A stretch of DNA of 64,000 nt from Marthasterias glacialis (Eukaryota; Echinodermata; Asteroidea; Forcipulatida; Asteriidae): assembly GCA_911728455.2 (NCBI GenBank), contig OU452229.1:8112811-8176810 (forward strand), given 5' to 3'. The notes under the pieces were generated by a model. The model searched no databases, was not told the DNA's origin, and worked only from the letters and a program-made list of their open reading frames with translations. Of the stretch, positions 1-12,397 are shown one piece after another; within the stretch, counting starts at the first letter, position 1; each line of letters begins with the position of its first letter. Position numbers and translations under genes: made by a program.

Positions 1-2081
1 CCGGATGTTAAGGTCAACCCGAGGTCACGTCGACCCGAAGCTCATCTTTAATGCCCAATGACTATAATGACCGAAAAAAGTTTGAAAATCGGTTGTGCCC
101 TTCTTCAGATATAGCGATATGAAGAGTTGCTTATTAAATATTCACGCGACAGTCACGAGACTAATTAGTTTCTTAAGATAGTGAGGCCAAAAGATGCACC
201 AGTAAAGCTAAAGTGATCATTGCCACCATTACGCTTATGAAGTATCATAAGCGTACATGGTTATATTCCAGTCGCGGTAAATTTCGATCTAGTGCAGTAC
301 ATACGCACTTATAGCTATGGTGTTGACTGAGTTACCAATTAACATTTAATTACTGGAGAAACACACTGCACTATAATTAATGTCAGTCTGAAATGACTTG
401 TATTGTTCTCTCTGTTTTCAAATTGATTTGAGCTAAATAGGGAACCTAAAATTGCATTCATTTTGAAAAATGTGTTCAAAAATGTCCAAATCTGGACACT
501 TTTAAAACCTATGCCTTTTGTACATAGATTAAAAGCCCCGTTAAAATGATGTCATAATGACGTGACGGTAAATGTTAGACCAGAAATCACATGTACAATA
601 TAGGACAAGTCTATAACTGAAAAAGTTTGAGGATCGGTTGTGCTCTTCTTCAGATAAAGCAATATGAAGAGTTGCTTATTAAATATTCACGCGACAGTCA
701 CTTGAGTAATTAGTTTCTTAAGCTAGTGAGGCCAAAAGATGCACCAGCAAAGCTAAAGTGATCATTGCCGCCATTACGCCCATGCAGTATTATGAGCCTA
801 TGAAAATATTTAGGTTACGGTAAATTTCGATCTAGTGCAGTACATACGCCATTATAGCTATGGTGTTGACTGAATTACCAATTAACAGTTAATTACTGAA
901 GAAACACACTGCACCAAGATTAATGTCAGTCTGAAATGACTTGTATTGTTCTCTCTGTTTTCAAATTGATTTGAGCTAAATAGGGAACCTAAAATTGCAT
1001 TCATTTTGAAAAATGTGTTCAAAAATGTCCAAATCTGGACACTTTTAAAACCTATGCCTTTTGTACATAGATTAAAAGCCCCGTTAAAATGATGTCATAA
1101 TGACGTGACGGTAAATGTTAGACCAGAAATCACATGTACAATATAGGACAAGTCTATAACTGAAAAAGTTTGAGGATCAGACGTATACCTTTTGAGATAT
1201 GACGGACACAAACTTGACTAATTAAATATTCACGCGACGATAACGGTCATCCCTGATGACGTCACGAAGAAAAAAATATGTTTTTCATACTAACAAATTT
1301 TATAAGCTACAAGATGGTATGTAACTTATGACCATCCAATGCCTTTTAAAGAAAACCCTATCAAAACGCACGTTGCATGTATCGTTCGTACACATACAGA
1401 ATGGGCTATACACTAACTATAGGTACTCTCTCGGTTACGATTCAAATATCAAGGAAATCTCCAATGCATTGCCGTGATTGCGCAATCAAAACAGCTAGCC
1501 ATGGTGTCCGCTTTGTCACTTAATCGTTAAATTATCCTGGATATTGTACTTTTATTAGTTTTTAATGACCTGGAACATCTCTTATAATAAGCGTTTAACT
1601 TTCCAAAACATCTTATGTAATTTAGGAAACTAACAATTAACTTATTTAGAAAATACTGTGTTAAAAACTTTCCAAACCTGGACACTTTTTGAGCCATGCC
1701 TTTTGTACATAGATTAAAAGCCGCATTATAAATGATGTCATGATGACGTGACGGGAAATGTTAGACCAGAAATTACATCTACAATATAGGACAAGTCTAT
1801 AACTGAAAAAAGTTTGAGGATCGGATGTATACTTCTTGAGATATGGTAGTAACAAGATTGCCTAATTAAATATTCATGTCATTAAAACTTTTCTAATTAT
1901 TTAACTAATTTTAACAAAATCACATTTAGTCACAACTTTATGTACTATGCTTCAATTTGGTATATGATTTGAGTCTCTCATATTTACCAATTTTCAGATT
2001 AGGCTTAAACAAAAACCGTGTACAAATGCAATACAAGTTGACAGAAACAAAGAATAATAAGAAGAATAATAATAATAATAA
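1..2081 (-). mobile_element. Array unit 1 (partial, cut by window start)
   Basis: This is the first unit visible. It lacks its hairpin end, which would lie before base 1. Subrepeat A is about 81-625 and subrepeat B about 626-1168, followed by the diverged third copy around 1660-1860. The minus-strand 5' end (GACAGAAACAAAGA on the plus strand) is at about 2040-2053, followed by a short (AAT)n tract to 2081. Confidence 0.75.
11..27 (+). promoter_or_regulatory. Direct repeat of AGGTCA with 5-bp spacing (DR5-type motif)
   Basis: AGGTCA-ACCCG-AGGTCA is present here and in every array unit (2330-2346, 4643-4659, 6962-6978, 9275-9291). DR5 of PuGGTCA is the classical retinoic-acid-receptor/RXR site in animals. 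Function here is inferred only. Confidence 0.45.
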
Positions 2082-2115
2082 CTAGAACCGAAGTGTTTGT
2101 CCTTCGGACAAACAC
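2082..2115 (-). other. Helitron-like 3' terminus: hairpin and CTAG
   Basis: On the minus strand a 10-bp hairpin (GTGTTTGTCC / GGACAAACAC, three-base loop) is followed by seven bases and CTAG, then T of the AAT tract. The same structure starts at 4395, 6711 and 9027. Confidence 0.75.
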
Positions 2116-4394
2116 TCAGCTGTTCCGATTATTGTTTTTTAAGGTACTTGATTTGTAGTTCTTGAGATATCGTCAAGCTTCCGGTTGACCCTAAATTTAA
2201 GACCAAGATGCCGTCACGGTATCCCGAGGGTAATGTTGAATTTTCAAGGACTATATAATCGAAAAGATTTTTAAAATTGGCTGTGTACTTCTTAAGTCAT
2301 GGTTCAACTTCCGGTTTACCCGGATGTTAAGGTCAACCCGAGGTCACGTCGACCCGAAGCTCATCTTTAATGCCCAATGACTATAATGACCGAAAAAAGT
2401 TTGAAAATCGGTTGTGCCCTTCTTCACATATAGCGATATGAAGAGTTGCTTATTAAATATTCACGCGACAGTCACGTGACTAATTAGTTTCTTAAGCTAG
2501 TGAGGCCAAAAGATGCACCAGTAAAGCTAAAGTGATCATCGCCATCATTACGCTTATGAAGTATCATAAGCGTACATGGTTATATTTTAGTCGCGGTAAA
2601 TTTCGATCTAGTGCAGTACATACGCACTTATAGCTATGGTGTTGACTGAGTTACCAATTAACAGTTAATTACTGGAGAAACACACTGCACTATAATTAAT
2701 ATCAGTCTGAAATGACTTGTATTGTTCTCTCTGTTTTCAAATTGATTTGAGCTAAATAGGGAACCTAAAATTACATTCATTTTAGAAAATTTGTTCAAAA
2801 GTGTCCAAATCTGGACACTTTTAAAACCTATGCCTTTTGTACATAGATTAAAAGCCCCGTTAAAATGATGTCATAATAACGTGACGGGAAATGTTAGACC
2901 AGAAATCACATGTACAATATAGGACAAGTCTATAACTGAAAGAGTTTGAGGATCGGTTGTGCCCTTCTTCAGATATAGTGATATGAAGGGTTGCTTATTA
3001 AATATTCACGCGACAGTCACGTGACTAATTAGTTTCTTAAGCTAGTGAGGCAAAAAGATGCACCAGCAAAGCTAAAGTGATCATTGCCACCATAACGCTT
3101 ATGCAGTATTATGAGCCTATGATTATAATTAAGTCGCGGTAAATTTCGATCTAGTGCAGTACATACGCACTTATAGCTATGGTGTTGACTGAGTTACCAA
3201 TTAACAGTTAATTACTGAAGAAACACACTGCACCAAGATTAATGTCAGTCTGAAATGACTTGTATTGTTCTCTCTGTTTTCAAATTGATTTGAGCTAAAT
3301 AGGGAACCTAAAATTGCATTCATTTTGAAAAATGTGTTCAAAAATGTCAAAATCTGGACACTTTTTAAACCTATGCCTTTTGTACATAGATTAAAAGCCC
3401 CGTTAAAATGATGTCATAATGACGTGACGGTAATTGTTAGACCAGAAATCACATGTACAATATAGGACAAGTCTATAACTGAAAAAGTTTGAGGATCGGA
3501 CGTTTACCTTTTGAGATATGACGGACACAAACTTGACTAATTAAATATTCACGCGACGATAACGGTCATCCCTGATGACGTCACGAAGAAAAAAATGTGT
3601 TTTTCATACTAACAAATTTTATAAGCTACAAGATGGTATGTAACTTATGACCATCCAATGCCTTTTAAAGAAAACCCTATCAAAACGCACGTTGCATGTA
3701 TCGTTCGTACACATACAGAATGGGCTATACACTAACTATAGGTACTCTCTCGGTTACGATTCAAATATCAAGGAAATCTCCAATGCATTGCCGTGATTGC
3801 GCAATCAAAACAGCTAGCCATGGTGTCCGCTTTGTCACTTAATCGTTAAATTATCCTGGATATTGTACTTTTATTAGTTTTTAATGACCTGGAACATCTC
3901 TTGTAATAAGCGTTTAACTTTCCAAAACATCTTATGTAATTTAGGAAACTAACAATTAACTTATTTAGAAAATATTGTGTTAAAAACTTTCCAAACCTGG
4001 ACACTTTTTGAGCCATGCCTTTTGTACATAGATTAAAAGCCGCATTATAAATGATGTCATGATGACGTGACGGCAAATCTTAGACCAGAAATTACATCTA
4101 CAATATAGGACAAGTCTATAACTGAAAAAAGTTTGAGGATCGGATGTATACTTCTTGAGATATGGTAGTAACAAGATTGCCTAATTAAATATTCATGTCA
4201 TTAAAACTTTGCTAATTATTTAACTAATTTTAACAAAATCACATTTAGTCACAACTTCATGTACTATGCTTCAATTTGGTATATGATTTGAGTCTCTCAT
4301 ATTTACCAATTTTCAGATTAGGCTTAAACAAAAACCGTGTACAAATGCAATACAAGTTGACAGAAACAAAGAATAATAAGAATAATAATAATAA
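2082..4394 (-). mobile_element. Array unit 2, complete Helitron-like copy (2,313 bp with its AAT tract)
   Basis: It runs from CTAG at 2082 to the AAT tract before the next CTAG at 4395. The hairpin is at 2093-2115. Subrepeats A (2400-2944) and B (2945-3487) sit in the middle. This unit and unit 5 share the variant GGCAAATCTTAGACC where the others read GGGAAATGTTAGACC, so copies have been homogenised unevenly. Confidence 0.75.
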
Positions 4395-6710
4395 CTAGAA
4401 CCGAAGTGTTTGTCCTTCGGACAAACACTCAGCTGTTCCGATTATTGTTTTTTAAGGTACTTGATTTGTAGTTCTTGAGATATCGTCAAGCTTCCGGTTG
4501 ACCCTAAATTTAAGACCAACATGCCGTCACGGTATCCCGAGGGTAATGTTGAATTTTCAAGGACTATATAATCGAAAAGATTTTTAAAATTGGCTGTGTA
4601 CTTCTTAAGTCATGGTTCAACTTCCGGTTTACCCGGATGTTAAGGTCAACCCGAGGTCACGTCGACCCGAAGCTCATCTTTAATGCCCAATGACTATAAT
4701 GACCGAAAAAAGTTTGAAAATCGGTTGTGCCCTTCTTCAGATATAGCGATATGAAGAGTTGCTTATTAAATATTCACGCGACAGTCACGTGACTAATTAG
4801 TTTCTTAAGATAGTGAGGCCAAAAGATGCACCAGTAAAGCTAAAGTGATCATTGCCACCATTACGCTTATGAAGTATCATAAGCGTACATGGTTATATTC
4901 CAATCGCGGTAAATTTCGATCTAGTGCAGTACATACGCACTTATAGCTATGGTGTTGACTGAGTTACCAATTAACAGTTAATTACTGGAGAAACACACTG
5001 CACTATAATTAATGTCAGTCTGAAATGACTTGTATTGTTCTCTCTGTTTTCAAATTGATTTGAGCTAAATAGGGAACCTAAAATTGCATTCATTTTGAAA
5101 AATGTGTTCAAAAATGTCCAAATCTGGACACTTTTAAATCCTATGGCTTTTGTACATAGATTAAAAGCCCCGTTAAAATGATGTCATATTGACGTGACGG
5201 TAAATGTTAGACCAGAAATCACATGTACAATATAGGACAAGTCTATAACTGAAAATTTTTGAGGATCGGTTGTGCCCTTCTTCAGATATAGCGATATGTA
5301 GGGTTGCTTATTAAATATTCACACGTCAGTCACGTGAGTAATTAGTTTCTTAAGCTAGTGAGGCCAAAAGATGCACCAGCAAAGCTAAAGTGATCATTGC
5401 CACCATTACGCCCATGAAGTATTATGAGCCTATGATTATAATTAAGTGGCGGAAAATGTCGATCTAGTGTAGTACATACGCACTTGTAGCTATGGTGTTG
5501 ACTGAGTTACCAATTAACAGTTAATTACTGAAGAAACACACTGCACCAAGATTAATGTCAGTCTGAAATGACTTGTATTGTTCTCTCTGTTTTCAAATTG
5601 ATTTGAGCTAAATAGGGAACCTAAAATTGCATTTATTTTGAAAAATGTGTTCAAAAATGTCCAAATCTGGACACTTTTAAAACCTATGCCTTTTGTACAT
5701 AGATTAAAAGCCCCGTTAAAATGATGTCATAATGACGTGACGGTAAATATTAGACCAGAAATCACATGTACAATATAGGACAAGTCTATAACTGAAAAAG
5801 TTTGAGGATCGGACGTTTACCTTTTGAGATATGACGGACACAAACTTGACTAATTAAATATTCACGCGACGATAACGGTCATCCCTGATGACGTCACGAA
5901 GAAAAAAATGTGTTTTTCATACTAACAAATTTTATAAGCTACAAGATGGTATGTAACTTATGACCATCCAATGCCTTTTAAAGAAAACCCTATCAAAACG
6001 CACGTTGCATGTATCGTTCGTACACATACAGAATGGGCTATACACTAACTATAGGTACTCTCTCGGTTACGATTCAAATATCAAGGAAATCTCCAATGCA
6101 TTGCCGTGATTGCGCAATCAAAACAGCTAGCCATGGTGTCCGCTTTGTCACTTAATCGTTAAATTATCCTGGATATTGTACTTTTATTAGTTTTTAATGA
6201 CCTGGAACATCTCTTATAATAAGCGTTTAACTTTCCAAAACATCTTATGTAATTTAGGAAACTAACAATTAACTTATTTTGAAAATATTGTGTTAAAAAC
6301 TTTCCAAACCTGGACACTTTTTGAGCCATGCCTTTTGTACATAGATTAAAAGCCGCATTATAAATGATGTCATGATGACGTGACGGGAAATGTTAGACCA
6401 GAAATTACATCTACAATATAGGACAAGTCTATAACTGAAAAAAGTTTGAGGATCGGATGTATACTTCTTGAGATATGGTAGTAACAAGATTGCCTAATTA
6501 AATATTCATGTCATTAAAACTTTGCTAATTATTTAACTAATTTTAACAAAATCACATTTAGTCACAACTTCATGTACTATGCTTCAATTTGGTATATGAT
6601 TTGAGTCTCTCATATTTACCAATTTTCAGATTAGGCTTAAACAAAAACCGTGTACAAATGCAATACAAGTTGACAGAAACAAAGAATAATAAGAATAATA
6701 ATAATAATAA
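4395..6710 (-). mobile_element. Array unit 3, complete Helitron-like copy (2,316 bp)
   Basis: It is bounded by CTAG at 4395 and at 6711, with the hairpin at 4406-4428. Both 545-bp subrepeats are present. Subrepeat B has small private changes around 5277-5470. There is no coding region. Confidence 0.75.
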
Positions 6711-9026
6711 CTAGAACCGAAGTGTTTGTCCTTCGGACGACAAACACTCAGCTGTTCCGATTATTGTTTTTTAAGGTACTTGATTTGTAGTTCTTGAGAT
6801 ATCGTCAAGCTACCGGTTGACCCTAAATTTAAGACCAACATGCCGTCACGGTATCCCAGGGGTAATGTTGAATTTTCAAGGACTATATAATCGAAAAGAT
6901 TTTTAAAATTGGCTGTGTACTTCTTAAGTCATGGTTCAACTTCCGGTTTACCCGGATGTTAAGGTCATCCCGAGGTCACGTCGACCCGAAGCTCATCTTT
7001 AATGCCCAATGACTATAATGACCGAAAAAAGTTTGAAAATCGGTTGTGCCCTTCTTCAGATATAGCGATATGAAGAGTTGCTTATTAAATATTCACGCGA
7101 CAGTCACGTGACTAATTAGTTTCTTAAGATAGTGAGGCCAAAAGATGCAACAGTAAAGCTAAAGTGATCATTGCCACCATAACGCTTATGAAGTATCACA
7201 AGCGTACATGGTTATATTCCAGTCGCGGTAAATTTCGATCTAGTGCAGTACATACGCACTTATAGCTATGGTGTTGACTGAGTTACCAATTAACAGTTAA
7301 TTACTGGAGAAACACACTGCATCATAATTAAAGTCAGTCTGAAATGACTTGTATTGTTCTCTCTGTTTTCAAATTGATTTGAGCTAAATAGGGAACCTAA
7401 AATTGCATTCATTTTGTAAAATGTGTTCAAAAATGTCCAAATCTGGACACTTTTAAAACCTATGCCTTTTGTACATAGATTAAAATCCCCGTTAAAATGA
7501 TGTCATAATGACGTGACGGTAAATGTTAGACCAGAAATCACATGTACAATACAGGACAAGTCTATAACTGAAAAAGTTTGAGGATCGGTTGTGCCCTTCT
7601 TCAGATATAGCGATATGAAGGGTTGCTTATTAAATATTCACGCGACAGTCACGTGAGTAATTAGTTTCTTAAGCTAGTGAGGCCAAAAGATGCACCAGCA
7701 AAGCTTAAGTGATCATTGCCACCATTACGCCCATGCAGTATTATGAGCCTATGATTATATTCCAGTCGCGGTAAATTTCGATCTAGTGCAGTACATACGC
7801 ACTTATAGCTATGGTGTTGACTGAGTTACCAATTAACAGTTAATTACTGAAGAAACACACTGCACCAAGATTAATGTCAGTCTGAAATGACTTGTATTGT
7901 TCTCTCTGTTTTCAAATTGATTTGAGCTAAATAGGGAACCTAAAATTGCATTCATTTTGAAAAATGTGTTCAAAAATGTCCAAATCTGGACACTTTTAAA
8001 ACCTATGCCTTTTGTACATAGATTAAAAGCCCCGTTAAAATGATGTCATAATGACGTGACGGTAAATATTAGACCAGAAATCACATGTACAATATAGGAC
8101 AAGTCTATAACTGAAAAAGTTTGAGGATCGGACGTATACCTTTTGAGATATGACGGACACAAACTTGACTAATTAAATATTCACGCGACGATAACGGTCA
8201 TCCCTGATGACGTCACGAAGAAAAAAATGTGTTTTTCATACTAACAAATTTTATAAGCTACAAGATGGTATGTAACTTATGACCATCCAATGCCTTTTAA
8301 AGAAAACCCTATCAAAACGCACGTTGCATGTATCGTTCGTACACATACAGAATGGGCTATACACTAACTATAGGTACTCTCTCGGTTACGATTCAAATAT
8401 CAAGGAAATCTCCAATGCATTGCCGTGATTGCGCAATCAAAACAGCTAGCCATGGTGTCCGCTTTGTCACTTAATCGTTAAATTATCCTGGATATTGTAC
8501 TTTTATTAGTTTTTAATGACCTGGAACATCTCTTATAATAAGCGTTTAACTTTCCAAAACATCTTATGTAATTTAGGAAACTAACAATTAACTTATTTAG
8601 AAAATATTGTGTTAAAAACTTTCCAAACCTGGACACTTTTTGAGCCATGCCTTTTGTACATAGATTAAAAGCCGCATTATAAATGATGTCATGATGACGT
8701 GACGGGAAATGTTAGACCAGAAATTACATCTACAATATAGGACAAGTCTATAACTGAAAAAAGTTTGAGGATCGGATGTATACTTCTTGAGATATGGTAG
8801 TAACAAGATTGCCTAATTAAATATTCATGTCATTAAAACTTTGCTAATTATTTAACTAATTTTAACAAAATCACATTTAGTCACAACTTCATGTACTATG
8901 CTTCAATTTGGTATATGATTTGAGTCTCTCATATTTACCAATTTTCAGATTAGGCTTAAACAAAAACCGTGTACAAATGCAATACAAGTTGACAGAAACA
9001 AAGAATAATAAGAATAATAATAATAA
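6711..9026 (-). mobile_element. Array unit 4, complete Helitron-like copy (2,316 bp)
   Basis: It is bounded by CTAG at 6711 and at 9027. The terminal hairpin (6722-6747) carries a 3-base insertion in the loop side (GGACGAC), which leaves nine outer stem pairs intact. Both subrepeats are present. Confidence 0.75.
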
Positions 9027-10774
9027 CTAGAACCGAAGTGTTTGTCCTTCGGACAAACACTCAGCTGTTCCGATTATTGTTTTTTAAGGTACTTGATTTG
9101 TAGTTCTTGAGATATCGTCAAGCTTCCGGTTGACCCTAAATTTAAGACCAACATGCCGTCACGGTATCCCGAGGGTAATGTTGAATTTTCAAGGACTATA
9201 TAATCGAAAAGATTTTTAAAATTGGCTGTGTACTTCTTAAGTCATGGTTCAACTTCCGGTTTACCCGGATGTTAAGGTCAACCCGAGGTCACGTCGACCC
9301 GAAGCTCATCTTTAATGCCCAATGACTATAATGACCGAAAAAAGTTTGACAATCGGTTGTGCCCTTCTTCAGATATAGCGATATGAAGAGTTGCTTATTA
9401 AATATTCACGCGACAGTCACGTGACTAATTAGTTTCTTAAGATAGTGAGGCCAAAAGATGCACCAGTAAAGCTAAAGTGATCATTGCCACCATTACGCTT
9501 ATGAAGTATCATAAGCGTACATGGTTATATTCCAGTCGCGGTAAATTTCGATCTAGTGCAGTACATACGCACTTATAGCTATGGTGTTGACTGAGTTACC
9601 AATTAACAGTTAATTACTGGAGAAACACACTGCACTATAATTAATGTCAGTCTGAAATGACTTGTATTGTTCTCTCTGTTTTCAAATTGATTTGAGCTAA
9701 ATAGGGAACCTAAAATTGCATTCATTTTGAAAAATGTGTTCAAAAATGTCCAAATCTGGACACTTTTAAAACCTATGCCTTTTGTACATAGATTAAAAGC
9801 CCCGTTAAAATGATGTCATAATGACGTGACGGTAAATATTAGACCAGAAATCACATGTACAATATAGGACAAGTCTATAACTGAAAAAGTTTGAGGATCG
9901 GACGTATACCTTTTGAGATATGACGGACACAAACTTGACTAATTAAATATTCACGCGACGATAACGGTCATCCCTGATGACGTCACGAAGAAAAAAATGT
10001 GTTTTTCATACTAACAAATTTTATAAGCTACAAGATGGTATGTAACTTATGACCATCCAATGCCTTTTAAAGAAAACCCTATCAAAACGCACGTTGCATG
10101 TATCGTTCGTACACATACAGAATGGGCTATACACTAACTATAGGTACTCTCTCGGTTACGATTCAAATATCAAGGAAATCTCCAATGCATTGCCGTGATT
10201 GCGCAATCAAAACAGCTAGCCATGGTGTCCGCTTTGTCACTTAATCGTTAAATTATCCTGGATATTGTACTTTTATTAGTTTTTAATGACCTGGAACATC
10301 TCTTTTAATAAGCGTTTAACTTTCCAAAACATCTTATGTAATTTAGGAAACTAACAATTAACTTATTTAGAAAATATTGTGTTAAAAACTTTCCAAACCT
10401 GGACACTTTTTGAGCCATGCCTTTTGTACATAGATTAAAAGCCGCATTATAAATGATGTCATGATGACGTGACGGCAAATCTTAGACCAGAAATTACATC
10501 TACAATATAGGACAAGTCTATAACTGAAAAAAGTTTGAGGATCAGATGTATACTTCTTGAGATATGGTAGTAACAAGATTGCCTAATTAAATATTCATGT
10601 CATTAAAACTTTGCTAATTATTTAACTAATTTTAACAAAATCACATTTAGTCACAACTTCATGTACTATGCTTCAATTTGGTATATGATTTGAGTCTCTC
10701 ATATTTACCAATTTTCAGATTAGGCTTAAACAAAAACCGTGTACAAATGCAATACAAGTTGACAGAAACAAAGA
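9027..10774 (-). mobile_element. Array unit 5, shortened copy with a single subrepeat
   Basis: CTAG is at 9027, the hairpin at 9038-9060 and the minus-strand 5' end (GACAGAAACAAAGA on the plus strand) at 10761-10774. Only one 545-bp subrepeat remains (about 9345-9889). Its left part carries subrepeat-A markers (ACTGGAGAAAC, CACTATAATT). Its right part carries the B marker GGTAAATATTAGACC. This is what an unequal crossover between A and B would leave. Confidence 0.75.
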
Positions 10775-10781
10775 ATAATAA

Positions 10782-10826
<45 letters not shown>

Positions 10827-11039
10827 TAATAATCAGAAGAGAAACAATACCTGTTCCGACTAGAATGTCGGAACAGCTAATAATAATAATAATAATAATA
10901 ATAAAAATAATAATCAGAAGAGAAACAATACCTGTTCCGACTAGAATGTCGGAACAGCTAATAATAATAATAATAATAATAATAAAAATAATAATCAGAA
11001 GAGAAACAATACCTGTTCCGACTCGAATGTCGGAACAGC

Positions 11040-11072
<33 letters not shown>

Positions 11073-11128
11073 TAATAATCAGAAGAGAAACAATACCTGT
11101 TCCGACTAGAATGTCGGAACAGCTAAAA
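10775..11128 (+). repeat. (AAT)n tract with four 48-bp hairpin modules
   Basis: Four modules at 10833-10880, 10914-10961, 10995-11042 and 11079-11126 are spaced 81, 81 and 84 bp apart and separated by (AAT)n. Each starts with TC after an A, holds the inverted pair CTGTTCCGAC / GTCGGAACAG with a six-base loop, and ends with CTAA; T follows in three cases and A in the last. The arrangement mimics a minimal Helitron (A|TC...hairpin...CTAA|T). The long isoleucine-rich and asparagine-rich frames across it are only translated microsatellite. Confidence 0.8.
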
Positions 11129-11189
11129 ATCATAGAAGTGTAAAACATACTTGTACAATCATATAGGTAGAGTAGAAACTTTGCCCTCT

Positions 11190-11700
11190 GATTATTTCCA
11201 AGCCCACACTGTACTTGAACAACATAAGCTGATACATGAAAGCCAACCGCAAACAACTCTTTCAGTAGATTTTTGGCTATGCTCCCAGGCACCGTCCCCC
11301 TGGCAACACTGTTGCCAAGCAGTACAAAATACTTTCCAGCTCCTATGGATCTTTCCCTCGGCATTTGTTTAGCAAGCGGTTTAAGTCAAATGACGTAAAA
11401 TCCGATCCACAGAAAGCAACAAATTACGTTTTTAGTTGGAAGAATTGCTGGTTTAATTGGAAAAACTAGTTCAGAGCAAAGAAATTTCAAATGCAAGCGG
11501 TATCTCAAAGGAAACTGTTAGAGCTGAACCCTGTTGAACAGCTAGTTCAATACTGTCAATCACTTTTGGAAGTGCCTTACAAAAATATCTTAGCAAGGAC
11601 AAATTTATTAGACAGGCCAGTTTTTAAGAGGTACTTGGGGGAAATCACCTTCAGAGAAAAAGACACAAACTAATTGAGGGAACAAGTTGCTGTAATTGTT
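11190..11700 (+). repeat. Dispersed repeat, copy 1 (non-coding or decayed)
   Basis: This stretch aligns in the same orientation with 13,055-13,590. Shared blocks include the CACTGTTGCCAAGCAGTAC-like block, GGCATTTGTTTAGC and AAAGGAAACTGTTAGAGCTGAACCC, in the same order. Short frames (73 and 60 aa) do not match between the two copies and show no recognisable domain. I see a repeat family, not a gene. Confidence 0.55.
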
Positions 11701-12202
11701 AGAGAAACCTGGTAATAATTCCCCTAATGTGCAATCGTCAATAGAAACTATGGTTGTACTATGCATTAAAAAACACAAGCACGTTAACTATTTTGTTGAT
11801 TTGGAAACGAAAGTCGAAGTTAGGCACCACTTGAAATAATGATATTATTATGACATTATTTGAGCAGTGTTCCGAACATCAAGACTATTTTTTATCAGGT
11901 CCATTTCTTCTCAGATCCACCACTTCTCATCACAAAAGACAGACTTTGACCACAGCGTTATTTTTTCAGGGGTTTGAATTAAAACAGTTAATTTTAATGG
12001 CACTTCCAGAATTACACGGAGGCCATGACTGCCGTTGCCCTGGTCCTGGCCTTGGTGCCCCTTCAAGCGTTTCCCATAGACTAAGTCTTCTTTGAAAATA
12101 AATTAAAGTCACTTTTTTCCAATGGGAGTGCCCTTAATTGCACAATGAAAAAGGCCTTGCCCTCTCAACAAAAATATTTTTAAGTACCAAATTAAGTTCC
12201 AA
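11701..12202. other. Unassigned sequence
   Basis: No convincing gene, tRNA or element end is seen. A plus-strand 81-aa frame (11850-12095) has no recognisable domain. The interval ends at the target duplication of the small transposon that follows. Confidence 0.3.
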
Positions 12203-12211
12203 AATTATATT

Positions 12212-12388
12212 CAGTGGCGTGGCCGGGGGGGGGGGGGGGGGGGGGGGACCAAGTGTTGACAGCTGCCTCCTCCTCCTCCCCCTCCAGCCTGTCAGCTTCT
12301 GGACACCATGAAATTTGCTATCATCAATCAGGTAATTTTTATGAGCTCCCCTATGCCCCCTGCGAAAAAGATGCTGGCTACGCCACTG
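12212..12388. mobile_element. 177-bp MITE with CAGTGGCG termini and a 9-bp target duplication
   Basis: The left end CAGTGGCGTGGCC and right end GGCTACGCCACTG are inverted repeats with one mismatch. AATTATATT flanks it directly on both sides (12203-12211 and 12389-12397). A run of about 21 G sits just inside the left end. CAGTGGCGTAGCC-type ends are common in hAT-like MITEs of marine invertebrates. hAT normally makes 8-bp duplications, so the ninth base may be chance. Confidence 0.8.
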
Positions 12389-12397
12389 AATTATATT

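Larger units (their letters stand above)
1..10774 (-). repeat. Tandem array of 2.31-kb Helitron-like elements (about 4.7 copies)
   Basis: Near-identical units follow one another head to tail. The landmark CCGGATGTTAAGGTCA recurs at 1, 2320, 4633, 6952 and 9265 (periods 2319, 2313, 2319, 2313). Units join through a short (AAT)n tract. Read on the minus strand, each unit begins near TCTTTGTTTCTGTC and ends with a hairpin, a short spacer and CTAG followed by T. That 3' arrangement is the Helitron signature. Every unit contains a tandem pair of about 545-bp subrepeats and a diverged third copy, except the last unit, which has one. No transposase or helicase frame is present, so these are non-autonomous. 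The 64-aa frames that recur once per unit lie inside the repeat and are not genes. The array starts before the window. Confidence 0.85.

Noticed and set aside
1661..10576. Five near-identical 64-aa frames (minus strand), one per array unit
   Set aside because: They are a by-product of repeat identity. They span the diverged third subrepeat, lack any domain, and their frame is not kept open in the related dispersed copies at 15.0 and 55.1 kb.
10833..11126. CRISPR-like regular repeat/spacer pattern
   Set aside because: The conserved 48-bp modules are separated by (AAT)n microsatellite, not by unique spacers, and the genome is eukaryotic.
10726..11364. 212-aa minus-strand frame rich in Ile
   Set aside because: It is translated (AAT)n microsatellite plus the repeated hairpin modules, not a membrane protein.
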